A stretch of DNA of 64,000 nucleotides, from the NCBI GenBank assembly GCA_035556135.1, contig DATMFO010000003.1, positions 1,364,001 to 1,428,000 of the forward strand. Reading direction: 5' to 3'. The translations under genes were made by a program, and so were the position numbers. The notes beneath the pieces are model-generated. The model ran no database searches and had not been told where the DNA came from. It worked only from the letters and a program-made list of their open reading frames with translations. The DNA is from ZC4RG30 sp035556135. Its GTDB lineage: Bacteria > Pseudomonadota > Gammaproteobacteria > Steroidobacterales > Steroidobacteraceae. Shown in pieces: positions 52,005 to 61,756 of the stretch. The number at the start of each line of letters is the position of its first letter. Position 1 is the first letter of the stretch.

Positions 52005-53222
52005 TCAGGAAGTGTGACGGGGCACCGGGGAATCAGTTGCCACGGCACTCACCTTGAGGGACCTGCCTGCTAGAAACCCCACCACCAGTTGCAGTACCGA
52101 CAAGGCAATCATGATCAGCAGCGGCAGCGTCCAGCTCTGCAGCAGGTCATGGAGGAAGCCGATGGCAATGGGCAGCAGCGCGGCCATAAGGTAGCCGATG
52201 GACTGTGCCATGCCCGACAGCGCCACACTCTGCGCCGCCGTGGATACACGCAGGCTGAACAGCGTGATCGCCAGCACCAGCGAACCGCCAGCCCCCGCGC
52301 CCATGACGATAGTCCAGCCCAGTGCATGGACGGGATCCACGAACAGGCCGATGAAGCCGGTCAGGATCAGCGCGCTCAGCACCGCGGCGAGATGGCGCTG
52401 GTCGGCCAGGCGGTGGATGAACAGCGGCGTGAGCATCACCGAGCCCAGCACGAACACCTGGTAGATGAAGAGGATCACGCCAGAGCGCGCCGCACTGATC
52501 CCGGCAAGGTCGTACATCATGCTCGGGAACCAGGCCACCATCACGAAGAATGCGGTGGACTGGCAGGCCATGAACAGGCTCACCTGCCAGGCCAGTGGCT
52601 GGCTCCAGAGGCGCACCGGGGCTTCCGGGCTGGCGGGCGGACGGGAGTGCATGCGCAGCTGCGGCAGCCAGGCCAGTGTTGCAAGCAGCGCGGGGAAGAT
52701 CCACCACCCCAGCGAGAACCGCCAGCCGCCGAGTTCAGCCATGGGAATGGCAATGCCGGAGCCGGCTCCGCCGCAACTCACCAGCACCATGGTGAACAGC
52801 GCGGTGACGATGGTGAGCTGGCCGGCGAAGTCGCGCCGGATCAGTCCGGGCAGCAGCACATTGTTGAAGGCGATGCCGCAACCCAGGAAGACCGTTCCCA
52901 GGTACAGCCAGGCAGCGCCCTCCACGTAACGCAGTCCCAGGCCCGCCACCAGCAGCAGCATCGAGACGAACACCGCCATCTCCATGCCGAGGCGCCGGGC
53001 GAGCGGCGCTGCGTAAGGCGAAAGGAAGCCGAAGGCAAACAATGGCAGGGAAGTCAGCAGTCCGGCGGCCGTGCCACCCAGTCCGAACTGGGCCTGGATC
53101 TCCTTCAGCAGCGGACCGACGCTGGTGATGGCTCCGCGCAGGTTCAGTGCGACCAGCAGTATGGCCAGCAGCTTGACCAGGCCGCGCCCGCGGAAGGCCT
53201 CAAGTCCGGGCTTCGATTCCAT
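52005..53222 (-). CDS. MFS transporter, CynX/NimT (cyanate permease-like) family
   Basis: The 405-residue protein has twelve hydrophobic segments and the CynX-type opening LLAILLVALNLRGAITSVGPLLKEIQ, with FGLGGTAAGLLTSLPLFAFG and ARRLGMEMAVFVSMLLL. Members export or import small anions such as cyanate or nitroimidazoles; the substrate here is unknown. The neighbours give no further clue. Confidence 0.87.
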   Translation of the reverse strand: MESKPGLEAFRGRGLVKLLAILLVALNLRGAITSVGPLLKEIQAQFGLGGTAAGLLTSLPLFAFGFLSPYAAPLARRLGMEMAVFVSMLLLVAGLGLRYVEGAAWLYLGTVFLGCGIAFNNVLLPGLIRRDFAGQLTIVTALFTMVLVSCGGAGSGIAIPMAELGGWRFSLGWWIFPALLATLAWLPQLRMHSRPPASPEAPVRLWSQPLAWQVSLFMACQSTAFFVMVAWFPSMMYDLAGISAARSGVILFIYQVFVLGSVMLTPLFIHRLADQRHLAAVLSALILTGFIGLFVDPVHALGWTIVMGAGAGGSLVLAITLFSLRVSTAAQSVALSGMAQSIGYLMAALLPIAIGFLHDLLQSWTLPLLIMIALSVLQLVVGFLAGRSLKVSAVATDSPVPRHTS

Positions 53223-53293
53223 GCCGCCATGCTACATCGCCATTGCCGCCCGGCTGCGTGGACGGACTGCAAGTACTGATAATGGCCCGCTGC

Positions 53294-53914
53294 TCAGGAG
53301 TGATTCCTGGAAGGCACCGCCAGGCGCAAAGCTGTCGCAGCCACCAGCCGCCCCTGGAAGCGTGCGGCATCCAGTTCATTGCCGCTGGGCATGCGCTGCC
53401 CCTGGCCACCCGTGATGGTCGAAGCGCCATAGGGGCTTCCACCGGTGATCTCATCCAGCGTCATCTGCCCTGCATAGGAATACGGCAGCCCGACCACGAT
53501 CATGCCGAAGTGCAGCAGGTTGGTGATGATCGAGAACAGCGTAGTCTCCTGGCCGCCATGCTGCGTCGCTGTGGAAGTGAATGCCGCGCCGACCTTGCCA
53601 TTGAGCGCACCACGGGCCCACAGCCCGCCTGTCTGGTCCAGGAAGTTCGCCATCTGCGACGCCATGCGCCCATAGCGCGTGCCACAACCAATGATGATGG
53701 CGTCGAAGTCGACCAGTTCGTCCACCGTCGCGACGGGCGCCGCCTGGTCCATCTTGAAGCCGGCTTCGCGTGCGGCGTCTTCGGGAACCAGCTCAGGAAC
53801 CCGCCGCAGTACCGACTCGATCCCGTCGACTTGGGAGGCACCTTCGTGCACCGCCTTTGCCATTGCTTCCACGTGGCCACGCGTGGAGTGATAGAGGACG
53901 AGTACGCGCGCCAT
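53294..53914 (-). CDS. wrbA: NAD(P)H:quinone oxidoreductase WrbA
   Basis: The 206-residue flavodoxin-like protein has the WrbA signature: VLVLYHSTRGHVEAMAKAV for FMN phosphate, IIIGCGTRYGRMASQMANFLDQTGGLW, AAFTSTATQHGGQETTLFSI and a late SPYGASTITGGQGQRMPS. It reduces quinones by two electrons and protects against oxidative stress. A near-perfect GGAGGTGA box precedes the ATG. Confidence 0.95.
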   Translation of the reverse strand: MARVLVLYHSTRGHVEAMAKAVHEGASQVDGIESVLRRVPELVPEDAAREAGFKMDQAAPVATVDELVDFDAIIIGCGTRYGRMASQMANFLDQTGGLWARGALNGKVGAAFTSTATQHGGQETTLFSIITNLLHFGMIVVGLPYSYAGQMTLDEITGGSPYGASTITGGQGQRMPSGNELDAARFQGRLVAATALRLAVPSRNHS

Positions 53915-54014
53915 GGTTCACCTCCAGGAAGGGACACAGCATGCGGCCAATGCACAGTGCTTCGCCTTCACCGGCCGGGTGTCCGGAAGTCGGAATTTTC
54001 CTACCCGGCCGCGA

Positions 54015-55871
54015 TCACCAGCCGAATATCTGCCGCTCGCCGCGGATGTCGGCTCCACCACGCAGTGTTCCAGAACGCGGATCCACGCCCACCGCCACGC
54101 CCGCGGTGCCGATGTCGTAATCCCCCACCACGCTCACGCGGTGGCCGCGGTTCATCAGCGCGGCGATCGTCGCGGAGGGAACCCGGCTCTCCACCAGCAG
54201 CACGCCCGGCAGGTCGCGCTTGTCCTCGAAGGACTGGTGGAAATGCATGGATTCCACCCGCGGCGCCTCCAGCGCCTGCTGGATGTTCTGTTGTCCCAGC
54301 AGCAGGTTGAGCAGCGTCTGGGTGATGTGCTGGTCCTGCGAGTCGCCACCGGGCGTGCCAACGGCAAGGAATGGCTTGCCTGCCCGCGTGACGATGGTTG
54401 GCGTCAGCGTGGTGCGTGGCCGCTTGCCGCCAGCCAGCACATTGGGACTGGCCGGATCCAGGTCGAACACCGTAAGACGGTTGCTCAGCGGCACGCCCGT
54501 GTCTCCCGCCAGGTACGCACCGCCGATCAGCCAGCCTGAACTCGGCGTGCAGCTGAACAGGTTGCCGGCGGCATCCACCACCTCGATTGCCGTGGTGTCA
54601 TTGGCTGGATCGCCCCGGGCCGAAAGCCGCCGCGGCACGAACGCCGTGCCGGCACGGCGTGGGCCACGCTGATGTGCATGAGGATTGCCATAGCGATGCT
54701 CCCGCGAGGCCTGCGCTCCGATGAGGAACGCTCGCTCGGCCGCATAGCTCTTCGACAGCAGCCCCTCGGCCGGCACGTCCGCGAACAGGGGATCACCGAA
54801 CCAGGCATTGCGATCATCGAATGCCAGCTTGATGGCCTCGACGAGCGTGTGCAGGTACTGCTCGGTACCGGGACGCATGCGCTCGATGCCCGCGGCCTCC
54901 AGGATGTTCAGCGTCATCAGCAGCGCCGGCCCCTGGCTCCAGAATCCGGCCTTGTGGATGTCATGGTCACCGAACCGCGTGGTGACGGGTGCCTCCAGGC
55001 TGCCCCGGTAGCCGGCGAGGTCCTCGTAGCCCAGCAATCCGCCATCAGCCTTCACGGCCGCAGCGATGCGCCGTGCCACATCGCCCTTGTAGAACGCGTC
55101 GCGGCCGGCCTGGATGGCTTTCTGGCGATCGGCACCCTTCCTGCCCGCGGCGCCTTCGGCGGCAGTGATATCGCGCAGTGTTGCGGCGAGATTGGGCTGG
55201 CGGAAGATCTCGCCATGCTCGGGCACCCGCCCCTGCGGGTAGTAGGTGCGACGCGACCATTCCCACCGCTCGGTGTGGGGGCGGTACACCTGCAGCGCGT
55301 TGCGCACTGTTTCGTACATGGGAAAACCATCGGCGAGCTCGATCGCAGGTGCCAGCACCTGCGCCAGCGTGCGGGTGCCGAAGTTCTGCAACGCCAGCGC
55401 CATGGCATCGACCACCGCAGGCACAGTGCCGGCATTGGGACCATTGCCGGGAATGATGCCGGCCGACTCGAAGTAGGCAGGTGTGGCAGTCTTCGGAGCC
55501 GTGCCCTGGCCGCAGACAACCGTGACCTTGCCCGTCGCTGCCTGGAACACGATGGCAGGAGCCTCGCCACCGAGGCCGAAGTGCGAAATCTCGGTGACAG
55601 CAGCTGCAAAGACCGCGGCGACTCCCGCGTCGAAGGCATTGCCGCCAGCGGCGAGGATGCGCAGGCCGGCCTGCACCGCGAACTGGCTGCCCGCCGCGAC
55701 AAGACCATGGCTGCCGTACAGCTCCGGCTTCAGCGACGGCACCTGTTCGACGCGCCTGCCTGCCGGGGCGGCATTCGAACTGGGGGACGCGAGCTGCGCA
55801 AAGGCTCCGCCAGGAAATGCCGCTAGGGCAGCCGCAGCGGATAGCCGGTGGAAGTCGCGTCGTGAAGGCAT
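54015..55871 (-). CDS. Tat-exported gamma-glutamyltransferase-family protein
   Basis: The 618-residue protein has a twin-arginine signal (SRRDFHRLSA, cleavage after AFA). The Ntn-hydrolase features of GGT are present: GSHGLVAAGSQFAVQAGLRILAAGGNAFDA near the start and the processing site NDTTAIEVVD, where Thr426 would become the N-terminal nucleophile. ASPNVLAGGKRPRTTLTPTIV-type sequence is also typical. It may hydrolyse glutathione or related gamma-glutamyl compounds. The classical TTH signature reads TTA here, so full activity is not assured. Confidence 0.85.
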   Translation of the reverse strand: MPSRRDFHRLSAAAALAAFPGGAFAQLASPSSNAAPAGRRVEQVPSLKPELYGSHGLVAAGSQFAVQAGLRILAAGGNAFDAGVAAVFAAAVTEISHFGLGGEAPAIVFQAATGKVTVVCGQGTAPKTATPAYFESAGIIPGNGPNAGTVPAVVDAMALALQNFGTRTLAQVLAPAIELADGFPMYETVRNALQVYRPHTERWEWSRRTYYPQGRVPEHGEIFRQPNLAATLRDITAAEGAAGRKGADRQKAIQAGRDAFYKGDVARRIAAAVKADGGLLGYEDLAGYRGSLEAPVTTRFGDHDIHKAGFWSQGPALLMTLNILEAAGIERMRPGTEQYLHTLVEAIKLAFDDRNAWFGDPLFADVPAEGLLSKSYAAERAFLIGAQASREHRYGNPHAHQRGPRRAGTAFVPRRLSARGDPANDTTAIEVVDAAGNLFSCTPSSGWLIGGAYLAGDTGVPLSNRLTVFDLDPASPNVLAGGKRPRTTLTPTIVTRAGKPFLAVGTPGGDSQDQHITQTLLNLLLGQQNIQQALEAPRVESMHFHQSFEDKRDLPGVLLVESRVPSATIAALMNRGHRVSVVGDYDIGTAGVAVGVDPRSGTLRGGADIRGERQIFGW

Positions 55872-55969
55872 GTAATGCTCCCCTGCGTTGCCACAAGGCT
55901 AGCCTGCGACGGCGCAATGCCGCAATGAAGAACGGTTACAGCCCGGGGATGTGGCCCGAAGCTGCCCGT

Positions 55970-57724
55970 CTAGCGCTTGGGCCCCTTGCGATGCGACTTC
56001 GGCCGCGTCGGCGCCGTTCCTTCGCGCAGCGCCAGCGCCTGCCCGCGCACCTTTACCCTGGACAGGCGCTGGATCACATCTGCGGGCAGCTGGGCCGGAA
56101 GCCGGACGAGCGTGTAGTCCGCCCGGATGTCCACGCCATTGATCTGTGGACCCTTCAGCCTTGCCTCGTTGGCGATCGCCCCGACGATGTCACCTGGTTC
56201 CGCGCCATGCCTCCGTCCCACCGCAAGCTGCCAGGTGGTCTGGTTGCCATCATCCTCGAAGCCATACGCGGCGGCAGGCAGCGGCGGCAGCTGCGAAGTG
56301 CCGTGCGGGCGTTCCTCGAAGCGCGCGTCATTGCGCCCGCGGCGCTCGCCCTGACCGCCCGGGACTTCATCCGACGCCGGGTGCGACGTCTCTGACGCAC
56401 GCATCTGCACTGGCGCTCCACCTTCCACAAGCGAGGCTGCAGCTGCCGCAATGCTCAACAGGTCGGCGCCGGTCTCCAGCGCGATCTCCTGCACGGCCGT
56501 GCGGTAGAAATCCGCCGGTGCCGCCGCCAGCGCCTCGCCGATGCGCGCCTTGAACTTCGCCAGCCGGCGCGTGTTCACATCTTCCACGGTCGGCAGTGAC
56601 AGCGGTTCGATGGTCTGGCGCGTGGCGCGCTCGATCAGCCGCAGCAGGTTGCGCTCGCGCGGCGCGATGAAGAGGATGGCCTCTCCGTTGCGTCCCGCAC
56701 GCCCGGTACGGCCGATGCGGTGCACGTAGGATTCAGTGTCGTAGGGCACGTCGTAATTGACCACGTGCGTCACCCGCTCCACGTCCAGGCCGCGTGCCGC
56801 CACGTCGGTGGCCACGAGGATGTCGATCTTGCCTGCCTTCAGCTGAGCCACGGTGCGCTCGCGCAGGGCCTGCGGCACATCACCGTTCAGCGCCACGGCG
56901 GCAAAGCCGCGCGCCTGCAGCCGCTCGGCCAGGTCGACGGTGGACTGCTTGGTGCGCACAAACACGAGCATGGCGTCGAAGCCCGCCACCTCGACGATGC
57001 GCGTCAGGGCATCAAGCTTGTGCAGGCCGCTGACCAGCCAATAGCTCTGGCGGATGTTGGCGGCCGTGCCGGTCTTGCCCTTGATGACGATCTCGCGCGG
57101 CTCACGCAGGTGGCGCTGGGCAATGCGGCGGATGTTCGGGGCCATGGTGGCCGAGAACAGCGCCACCTGCTTGTCGGCGGGTGTCTGCGAGAGGATGGCC
57201 TCCATGGCATCGGCGAATCCCATGTCGAGCATCTCGTCGGCTTCGTCGAGCACCACACAGCGCACGGCATCGAGCTTCAGTGTGCCCCGCTCCAGGTGGT
57301 CAATGAGCCGTCCCGGCGTGCCCACGATCACCTGCGGACCACGCTTCAATGCGTTGAGCTGCGGTACGTAGCTTTGCCCGCCGTAGATCGGCAGCACGTG
57401 GAAGCCATTGAGGCCGGACGCATACTTCTGGAAGGCCTCGGCGACCTGGATTGCCAGCTCGCGCGTGGGCACCAGCACCAGCGCCTGCGGCTCGCGTCGC
57501 TTCAGCTCGAGCCGCGAGAGGATGGGCAGCGCAAAAGCCGCCGTCTTGCCGGTGCCGGTCTGCGCCTGGCCAAGCACGTCGGCGCCTTCCAGCAATGCCG
57601 GAATGGTCGCCGCCTGGATGGGAGATGCGGCCTCATAGCCAACGGCCTTCACGGCACGCAGGATGGGGTCGGAGAGGCCGAGGTCGGCGAAGCCGACAGC
57701 GTGGTCCGGGGTCTGCTTCGTCAT
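55970..57724 (-). CDS. DEAD-box ATP-dependent RNA helicase, DeaD/CsdA-like
   Basis: The 584-residue protein has all helicase motifs: Q motif near PIQAATIP, Walker A AQTGTGKTA at about residue 53, PTRELAIQ, TPGRLIDH, DEAD at about 160, SAT, and the C-terminal HRIGRTGRAGRNG. A DbpA-type RNA-binding domain (about 495-565, WQLAVGRRHGAEPGDIVGAI) and a basic tail follow. It remodels structured RNA, typically in ribosome assembly or cold adaptation. Confidence 0.93.
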   Translation of the reverse strand: MTKQTPDHAVGFADLGLSDPILRAVKAVGYEAASPIQAATIPALLEGADVLGQAQTGTGKTAAFALPILSRLELKRREPQALVLVPTRELAIQVAEAFQKYASGLNGFHVLPIYGGQSYVPQLNALKRGPQVIVGTPGRLIDHLERGTLKLDAVRCVVLDEADEMLDMGFADAMEAILSQTPADKQVALFSATMAPNIRRIAQRHLREPREIVIKGKTGTAANIRQSYWLVSGLHKLDALTRIVEVAGFDAMLVFVRTKQSTVDLAERLQARGFAAVALNGDVPQALRERTVAQLKAGKIDILVATDVAARGLDVERVTHVVNYDVPYDTESYVHRIGRTGRAGRNGEAILFIAPRERNLLRLIERATRQTIEPLSLPTVEDVNTRRLAKFKARIGEALAAAPADFYRTAVQEIALETGADLLSIAAAAASLVEGGAPVQMRASETSHPASDEVPGGQGERRGRNDARFEERPHGTSQLPPLPAAAYGFEDDGNQTTWQLAVGRRHGAEPGDIVGAIANEARLKGPQINGVDIRADYTLVRLPAQLPADVIQRLSRVKVRGQALALREGTAPTRPKSHRKGPKR

Positions 57725-57951
57725 GCCGCCTCCGCCGTGGAATCAAGGCGCAGGCGCCAGTGTTCGAGAGCAGGTGAATGTGTCATGGGTCGGCGAGCAT
57801 AACAGGCAGCTTCGCCTCGCCCCGCAGCAAATGCGCTATTCCGTTGCCAACAGCACGCGCGGCATCGAGACTAGGCTGATGCAGGCAGGGAATCCTGTTG
57901 CCGGCGTTCCGTCAGCGCCGGGTTCCCCGTCACAGCCGAAGGAGCGACCTG

Positions 57952-59304
57952 ATGATGCGAACATTGACCCTCACCCTGGCTGCAGTGCTCCTGCTTTCAG
58001 GCGCTGCCCATGCCCAGAACGTCGACAAGGAACTCGATGCGCTCACCGCGCGCGTGGAGAAGCTTGAGGCGACGCGCGCCATCCGCAAGCTGCAGCGCGC
58101 CTTCGGCTACTACATGGATCGCGGCCTGTGGGGCGATGCGGCGGACCTGTTCACGGACGACGGCACCTTCGAGATGGGCCTCGACGGAACCTATGCAGGC
58201 AAGGCCCGCATCCGCGAATACCTGAAGCGCCTGCATGGCAACCAGGAGGGCCTGATCTACGGGCAATTGAATGAATGGATCACCCTGCAGCCGGCCATCT
58301 TCGTCTCCGCCGATGGTCGCAGCGCCACGGCGCGCTGGCGTGACCACGGCATGCTGGGCCAGTACAAGAAACACGCCGAGTGGCGCGACGGAATCTACGA
58401 GAATACCTACGTGAAGGAGCAGGGCGTGTGGAAGCTCAAATCCCTGCGCCTCTACGTGAATTTCGTGGCGCCCTATGAAAAGGGATGGGCACGACTGAAG
58501 CCTGGCGACGGGCTGGTGCGCAGCCAGGTGTCGGTGGAATTCCCGCCGGACCGCCCGCCCACCTCCACGTACGCGGCGTTTCCCGAGGTCCACGTTGCGC
58601 CCTTCCAGGCGGCAAATCCCGTGAGGGGGCAGACGACGCGAACCACTGCACCTCAGGTCGGCGGCCGCCTTGCACCCTGGGCCGAGCGCATCGCCCGACT
58701 TGAAGACCATGATGCGGTGGAAAACCTGCAGGCCATGTTCGGCTTTTATTTCGACAAGGGCCTGTGGGGCGAAGCTGCCAGCCTCTTCGCCCGCAACGGT
58801 GCCTTCGAGTATGGGCAGAGCGGTGTGTACGTCGGACAGGACCGCATCCGCAAAGCCATGCTGCTGTTCGGTCCCGAGGGCCTGGGCAGTGGCCGCCTGA
58901 ATAACCACATGATGCTGCAACCCGTCATTACGGTGGCCGCCGACGGGCGCACTGCAAAGGGCCGCTTCCAGGGTCCGGTGCAGCTCTCCGAGCCCGGCCA
59001 GAACGGCATCTGGGGCGTAGGCATCTACGAGAATGATTACGTGAAGGAAGGCGGCATCTGGAAGCTCGCGAAACTGCACTTCATGCCCACCGCCTTCACC
59101 GATTACGACCGCGGCTGGGCGCGTTCGCTGCTGCCCATGAAGGGGCCCAGCGCGCTGTTTCCGCCTGATCGCCCGCCCAGCGTGGTCTACCGCACCCTGC
59201 CCGGCCAGTACCTGCCGCCCTTCAGCTATCCGCACCCGGTAACAGGTGCCCCACTGGATCGCCTTCCGCAGGCTGCGGACAGCGTGACTGGAGTCGTACG
59301 ATGA
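57952..59304 (+). CDS. Exported protein with two SnoaL-like repeats
   Basis: The 450-residue product has a Sec signal peptide (LTLAAVLLLSGAAHA) and two NTF2-fold modules at about residues 25-215 and 240-440. Each opens with a short coiled stretch and the signature LQRAFGYYMDRGLWGDAADLF or LQAMFGFYFDKGLWGEAASLF. Each has an IYENxYVKExGxWKL strand and closes with YPHPVTG or an equivalent tail. It is clearly related to 2342-4408 and to the next gene, which overlaps by 4 bases (ATGA). A GGAG box precedes two adjacent ATGs. Confidence 0.82.
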   Translation: MMRTLTLTLAAVLLLSGAAHAQNVDKELDALTARVEKLEATRAIRKLQRAFGYYMDRGLWGDAADLFTDDGTFEMGLDGTYAGKARIREYLKRLHGNQEGLIYGQLNEWITLQPAIFVSADGRSATARWRDHGMLGQYKKHAEWRDGIYENTYVKEQGVWKLKSLRLYVNFVAPYEKGWARLKPGDGLVRSQVSVEFPPDRPPTSTYAAFPEVHVAPFQAANPVRGQTTRTTAPQVGGRLAPWAERIARLEDHDAVENLQAMFGFYFDKGLWGEAASLFARNGAFEYGQSGVYVGQDRIRKAMLLFGPEGLGSGRLNNHMMLQPVITVAADGRTAKGRFQGPVQLSEPGQNGIWGVGIYENDYVKEGGIWKLAKLHFMPTAFTDYDRGWARSLLPMKGPSALFPPDRPPSVVYRTLPGQYLPPFSYPHPVTGAPLDRLPQAADSVTGVVR

Positions 59305-60086
59305 ACCGCCACATTCTTTGCGCAGCTCTACTTCTGGCCGCCACGCTTTCCGCACCGCTTGCCGCCCAGTCGGCAGACCAGCGGCTCGCCGCGCTGGAAC
59401 AGCGCATCACCCGACTGGAAGACATGAACGCCATCGAGCGCCTGCAGCGCACCTATGGCTACTTCGTGGACAAGAGCCAGTGGACGCCGCTGTCGGAACT
59501 TTTCACCGACGATGCGACGCTGGAGATCGGCGGCAAGGGACTGTTCCTCGGCCGCAAGCGCGTACTCGAGTATATGCAGACCGCCTTCGGCCGCGATGGC
59601 GCGAAGGAGAACTCGCTGGCCAACCACATGCAGTTCCAGTCGATCCCCGACATATCCCCCGATGGTCGCACTGGCTGGATCCGCTCGCGCGCCTACGTGA
59701 TGAGCAGCGGCGGCTGGGGGTTGCCGCTGTACGAGAACGAATACCGCAAGGAAAACGGCGTGTGGAAGATCAGCCGCCTCACCGGCCCGTTCACCATGTA
59801 TTCGAACTGGGACGGCTGGGGCAAGGATGCGCTGAACAACACCTGGCCGGACAAGTTTGATCCGCCGCCGGACCTGCCCCCGTCCACCATCTATCTCACT
59901 TATCCCGCGTATTACATCGTGCCGTTCCACTACCCCAATCCGGTCACAGGCAAGCCGTTCCTTGCCGACAGCGATGAGGTGGGCGCCTACGCCGCGCCAC
60001 CCGGCACGCGCGCGCAGGCGGAGGCGCTGAAGATCGGACGGATGGCCAACGGCACGCAGCCCATCGCGGAGCCACCGCGCAATTAA
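59301..60086 (+). CDS. Exported protein with one SnoaL-like domain
   Basis: The 261-residue product has a signal peptide (LLLAATLSAPLAAQSA). A single NTF2-fold module follows: LAALEQRITRLEDMNAIERL, TYGYFVDKSQWTPLSELFTDD, LYENEYRKENGVWKISRL, then the tail FHYPNPVTGKPF. It overlaps the two-repeat gene by 4 bases and must be translated with it. The two products may form a mixed complex. Its activity is unknown. Confidence 0.82.
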   Translation: MNRHILCAALLLAATLSAPLAAQSADQRLAALEQRITRLEDMNAIERLQRTYGYFVDKSQWTPLSELFTDDATLEIGGKGLFLGRKRVLEYMQTAFGRDGAKENSLANHMQFQSIPDISPDGRTGWIRSRAYVMSSGGWGLPLYENEYRKENGVWKISRLTGPFTMYSNWDGWGKDALNNTWPDKFDPPPDLPPSTIYLTYPAYYIVPFHYPNPVTGKPFLADSDEVGAYAAPPGTRAQAEALKIGRMANGTQPIAEPPRN

Positions 60087-60088
60087 GG

Positions 60089-61756
60089 CTAGTGACGCGG
60101 AGCGCTGCGGGCCCCGCGGCCCAGCCGCTCGACGCTGCTGAGCAGCGCGGCGGCCTCCACCGGCTTGCGCAGGTGGCACTGGAAGCCGGCCGCGATGGCC
60201 CGGCTCTGGTCTTCGGCGCGCGCATAGGCAGTGAGGGCTATCGCGGGCACAGCCGCGCCGGCATCACTTCGCGCCCGGATGCGGCGCATCAGCGAATAAC
60301 CGTCGGTGCCGGGCATGCCCACGTCGCTGACGATCACATCCGGCATCGTGGTGTTGAGGAAGTGCAGCGCCTCGTCGGCGGAACCGGCGGTCGCCACGGT
60401 TGCCTGGCAGTCCTGCAGCAGCCGCTGCACCAGGGCGCGCGCATCGGGCTCGTCATCGACGACCAGCACGCTCAGGCCTTGCAGGTCGACCGGCGGAATC
60501 TCCTCCTCGCTTGATGCGGACCCGGACTGGGTGGGTCGCACCTGGGCCAGGGTGAGAGGCTGCGCCGGCCGCGTGGCCACCGGCAGCGTGACGCTGAACG
60601 CCGCTCCCTTCGCGCGTCCGTCGCTGTGGGCAGATACGGTGCCACCATGCAGTTCGACCAGCTGCCGCACGATGGAAAGCCCAAGCCCCAGCCCCCCGTG
60701 CCGGCGGGTGCTGGATGCATCCCCCTGGCGGAAGCGCTCGAAGATGAACTGCAGCACCTCCGGCGCAATGCCCTCACCATCGTCGGCCACCTCCACCTGC
60801 ACGTGCTGGCCCGTGCGCAGCAACCGCACTGACACCAGGCCCCCCTTCTGGGTGAACTTCAGTGCATTGGAAAGCAGATTCCACAACACCTGCTGCAGCC
60901 GGTTGGGGTCGCCATGCACGGGCGCCGGCTCCGCGCCCAGTTCGACTGACAGGGCCACGCCCTTGGCTTCGGCGGTGGGCCTGACGGTCTCGATGGTGGC
61001 CTGGATGACCGAGGCTACATCTACCGGTTTCAGCTCCAGCCGCACCTTGCCGGAGATGATGCCGCTCATGTCGAGCAGGTCGCCGATGATCTGCGCCTGC
61101 GAGCGGGCATTGCGTTCGATCACGGCCAGGCCATTGACCACGTCCTCGGTAAGTCCCGGGCTGCGGCGCAGCACCCTGGCCCAGCCGAGCACTGCGTTCA
61201 GCGGCGTACGCAGCTCATGGCTGAGGGTGGCGAGGAATTCATCCTTGCTGCGCCCGGCGCGCTCCGCGTCGGTGCGCGCCGTGCGCTCGGACTCCAGCAG
61301 CTGTTCCCGCTCGCGCAGGAAATCGCGCACCTGGTACTGCCTCTCGCGCGCACGAAGTACCGAGCGCACGAGCGAAAGCAGCGTTGACATGCGCATGGGT
61401 CTCTCGACCACACTCACATTGCCCAGGCGAGACACGATGCCGGTGAACACCGGCGACTCACGCCCGAACTTCGACAGCACGATGACGGGGGTCTCCGACC
61501 ACATGGGCTCGCTGGCCTGCCAGGCGAGCAGGCGCGGCGCATCGGCAAGCAGCGCCTCTTCGGAAAGGATCACGGCCCCGGCGCCGCCTTCCAGGGCCGC
61601 GCAGAGCATTTCCACATCCGTCACGGCGGTGCAACTGATGGCGGCCTCCGCCAGCACCTTGCCGATCGCCAATCCGTCGGCATGCGTGGGCGGCAGCACC
61701 AGGATCCGCAATTCGCCCGGCAGCCGCGGCAGGGAAGCCAGCTGCTCAGCCTGCAC
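60089..61756 (-). CDS. Hybrid histidine kinase with a degenerate N-terminal receiver, coupled to the KaiC-like gene
   Basis: The 555-residue soluble protein starts with a receiver-like fold (LRILVLPPTHADGLAIGKVL) whose phospho-acceptor strand reads AVILSEEAL, so the usual Asp is missing. HisKA follows with His180 in SHELRTPLNAV, then the ATPase domain (NLLSNALKFT, DDGEGIAP, GGLGLGLSI) and a C-terminal receiver with Asp478 in VIVSDVGMP and Lys in LRKPV. The start is a GTG inside the 3' end of the KaiC-like gene (11-base overlap) after AGGA, so the two are translationally coupled. Confidence 0.88.
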   Translation of the reverse strand: MQAEQLASLPRLPGELRILVLPPTHADGLAIGKVLAEAAISCTAVTDVEMLCAALEGGAGAVILSEEALLADAPRLLAWQASEPMWSETPVIVLSKFGRESPVFTGIVSRLGNVSVVERPMRMSTLLSLVRSVLRARERQYQVRDFLREREQLLESERTARTDAERAGRSKDEFLATLSHELRTPLNAVLGWARVLRRSPGLTEDVVNGLAVIERNARSQAQIIGDLLDMSGIISGKVRLELKPVDVASVIQATIETVRPTAEAKGVALSVELGAEPAPVHGDPNRLQQVLWNLLSNALKFTQKGGLVSVRLLRTGQHVQVEVADDGEGIAPEVLQFIFERFRQGDASSTRRHGGLGLGLSIVRQLVELHGGTVSAHSDGRAKGAAFSVTLPVATRPAQPLTLAQVRPTQSGSASSEEEIPPVDLQGLSVLVVDDEPDARALVQRLLQDCQATVATAGSADEALHFLNTTMPDVIVSDVGMPGTDGYSLMRRIRARSDAGAAVPAIALTAYARAEDQSRAIAAGFQCHLRKPVEAAALLSSVERLGRGARSAPRH

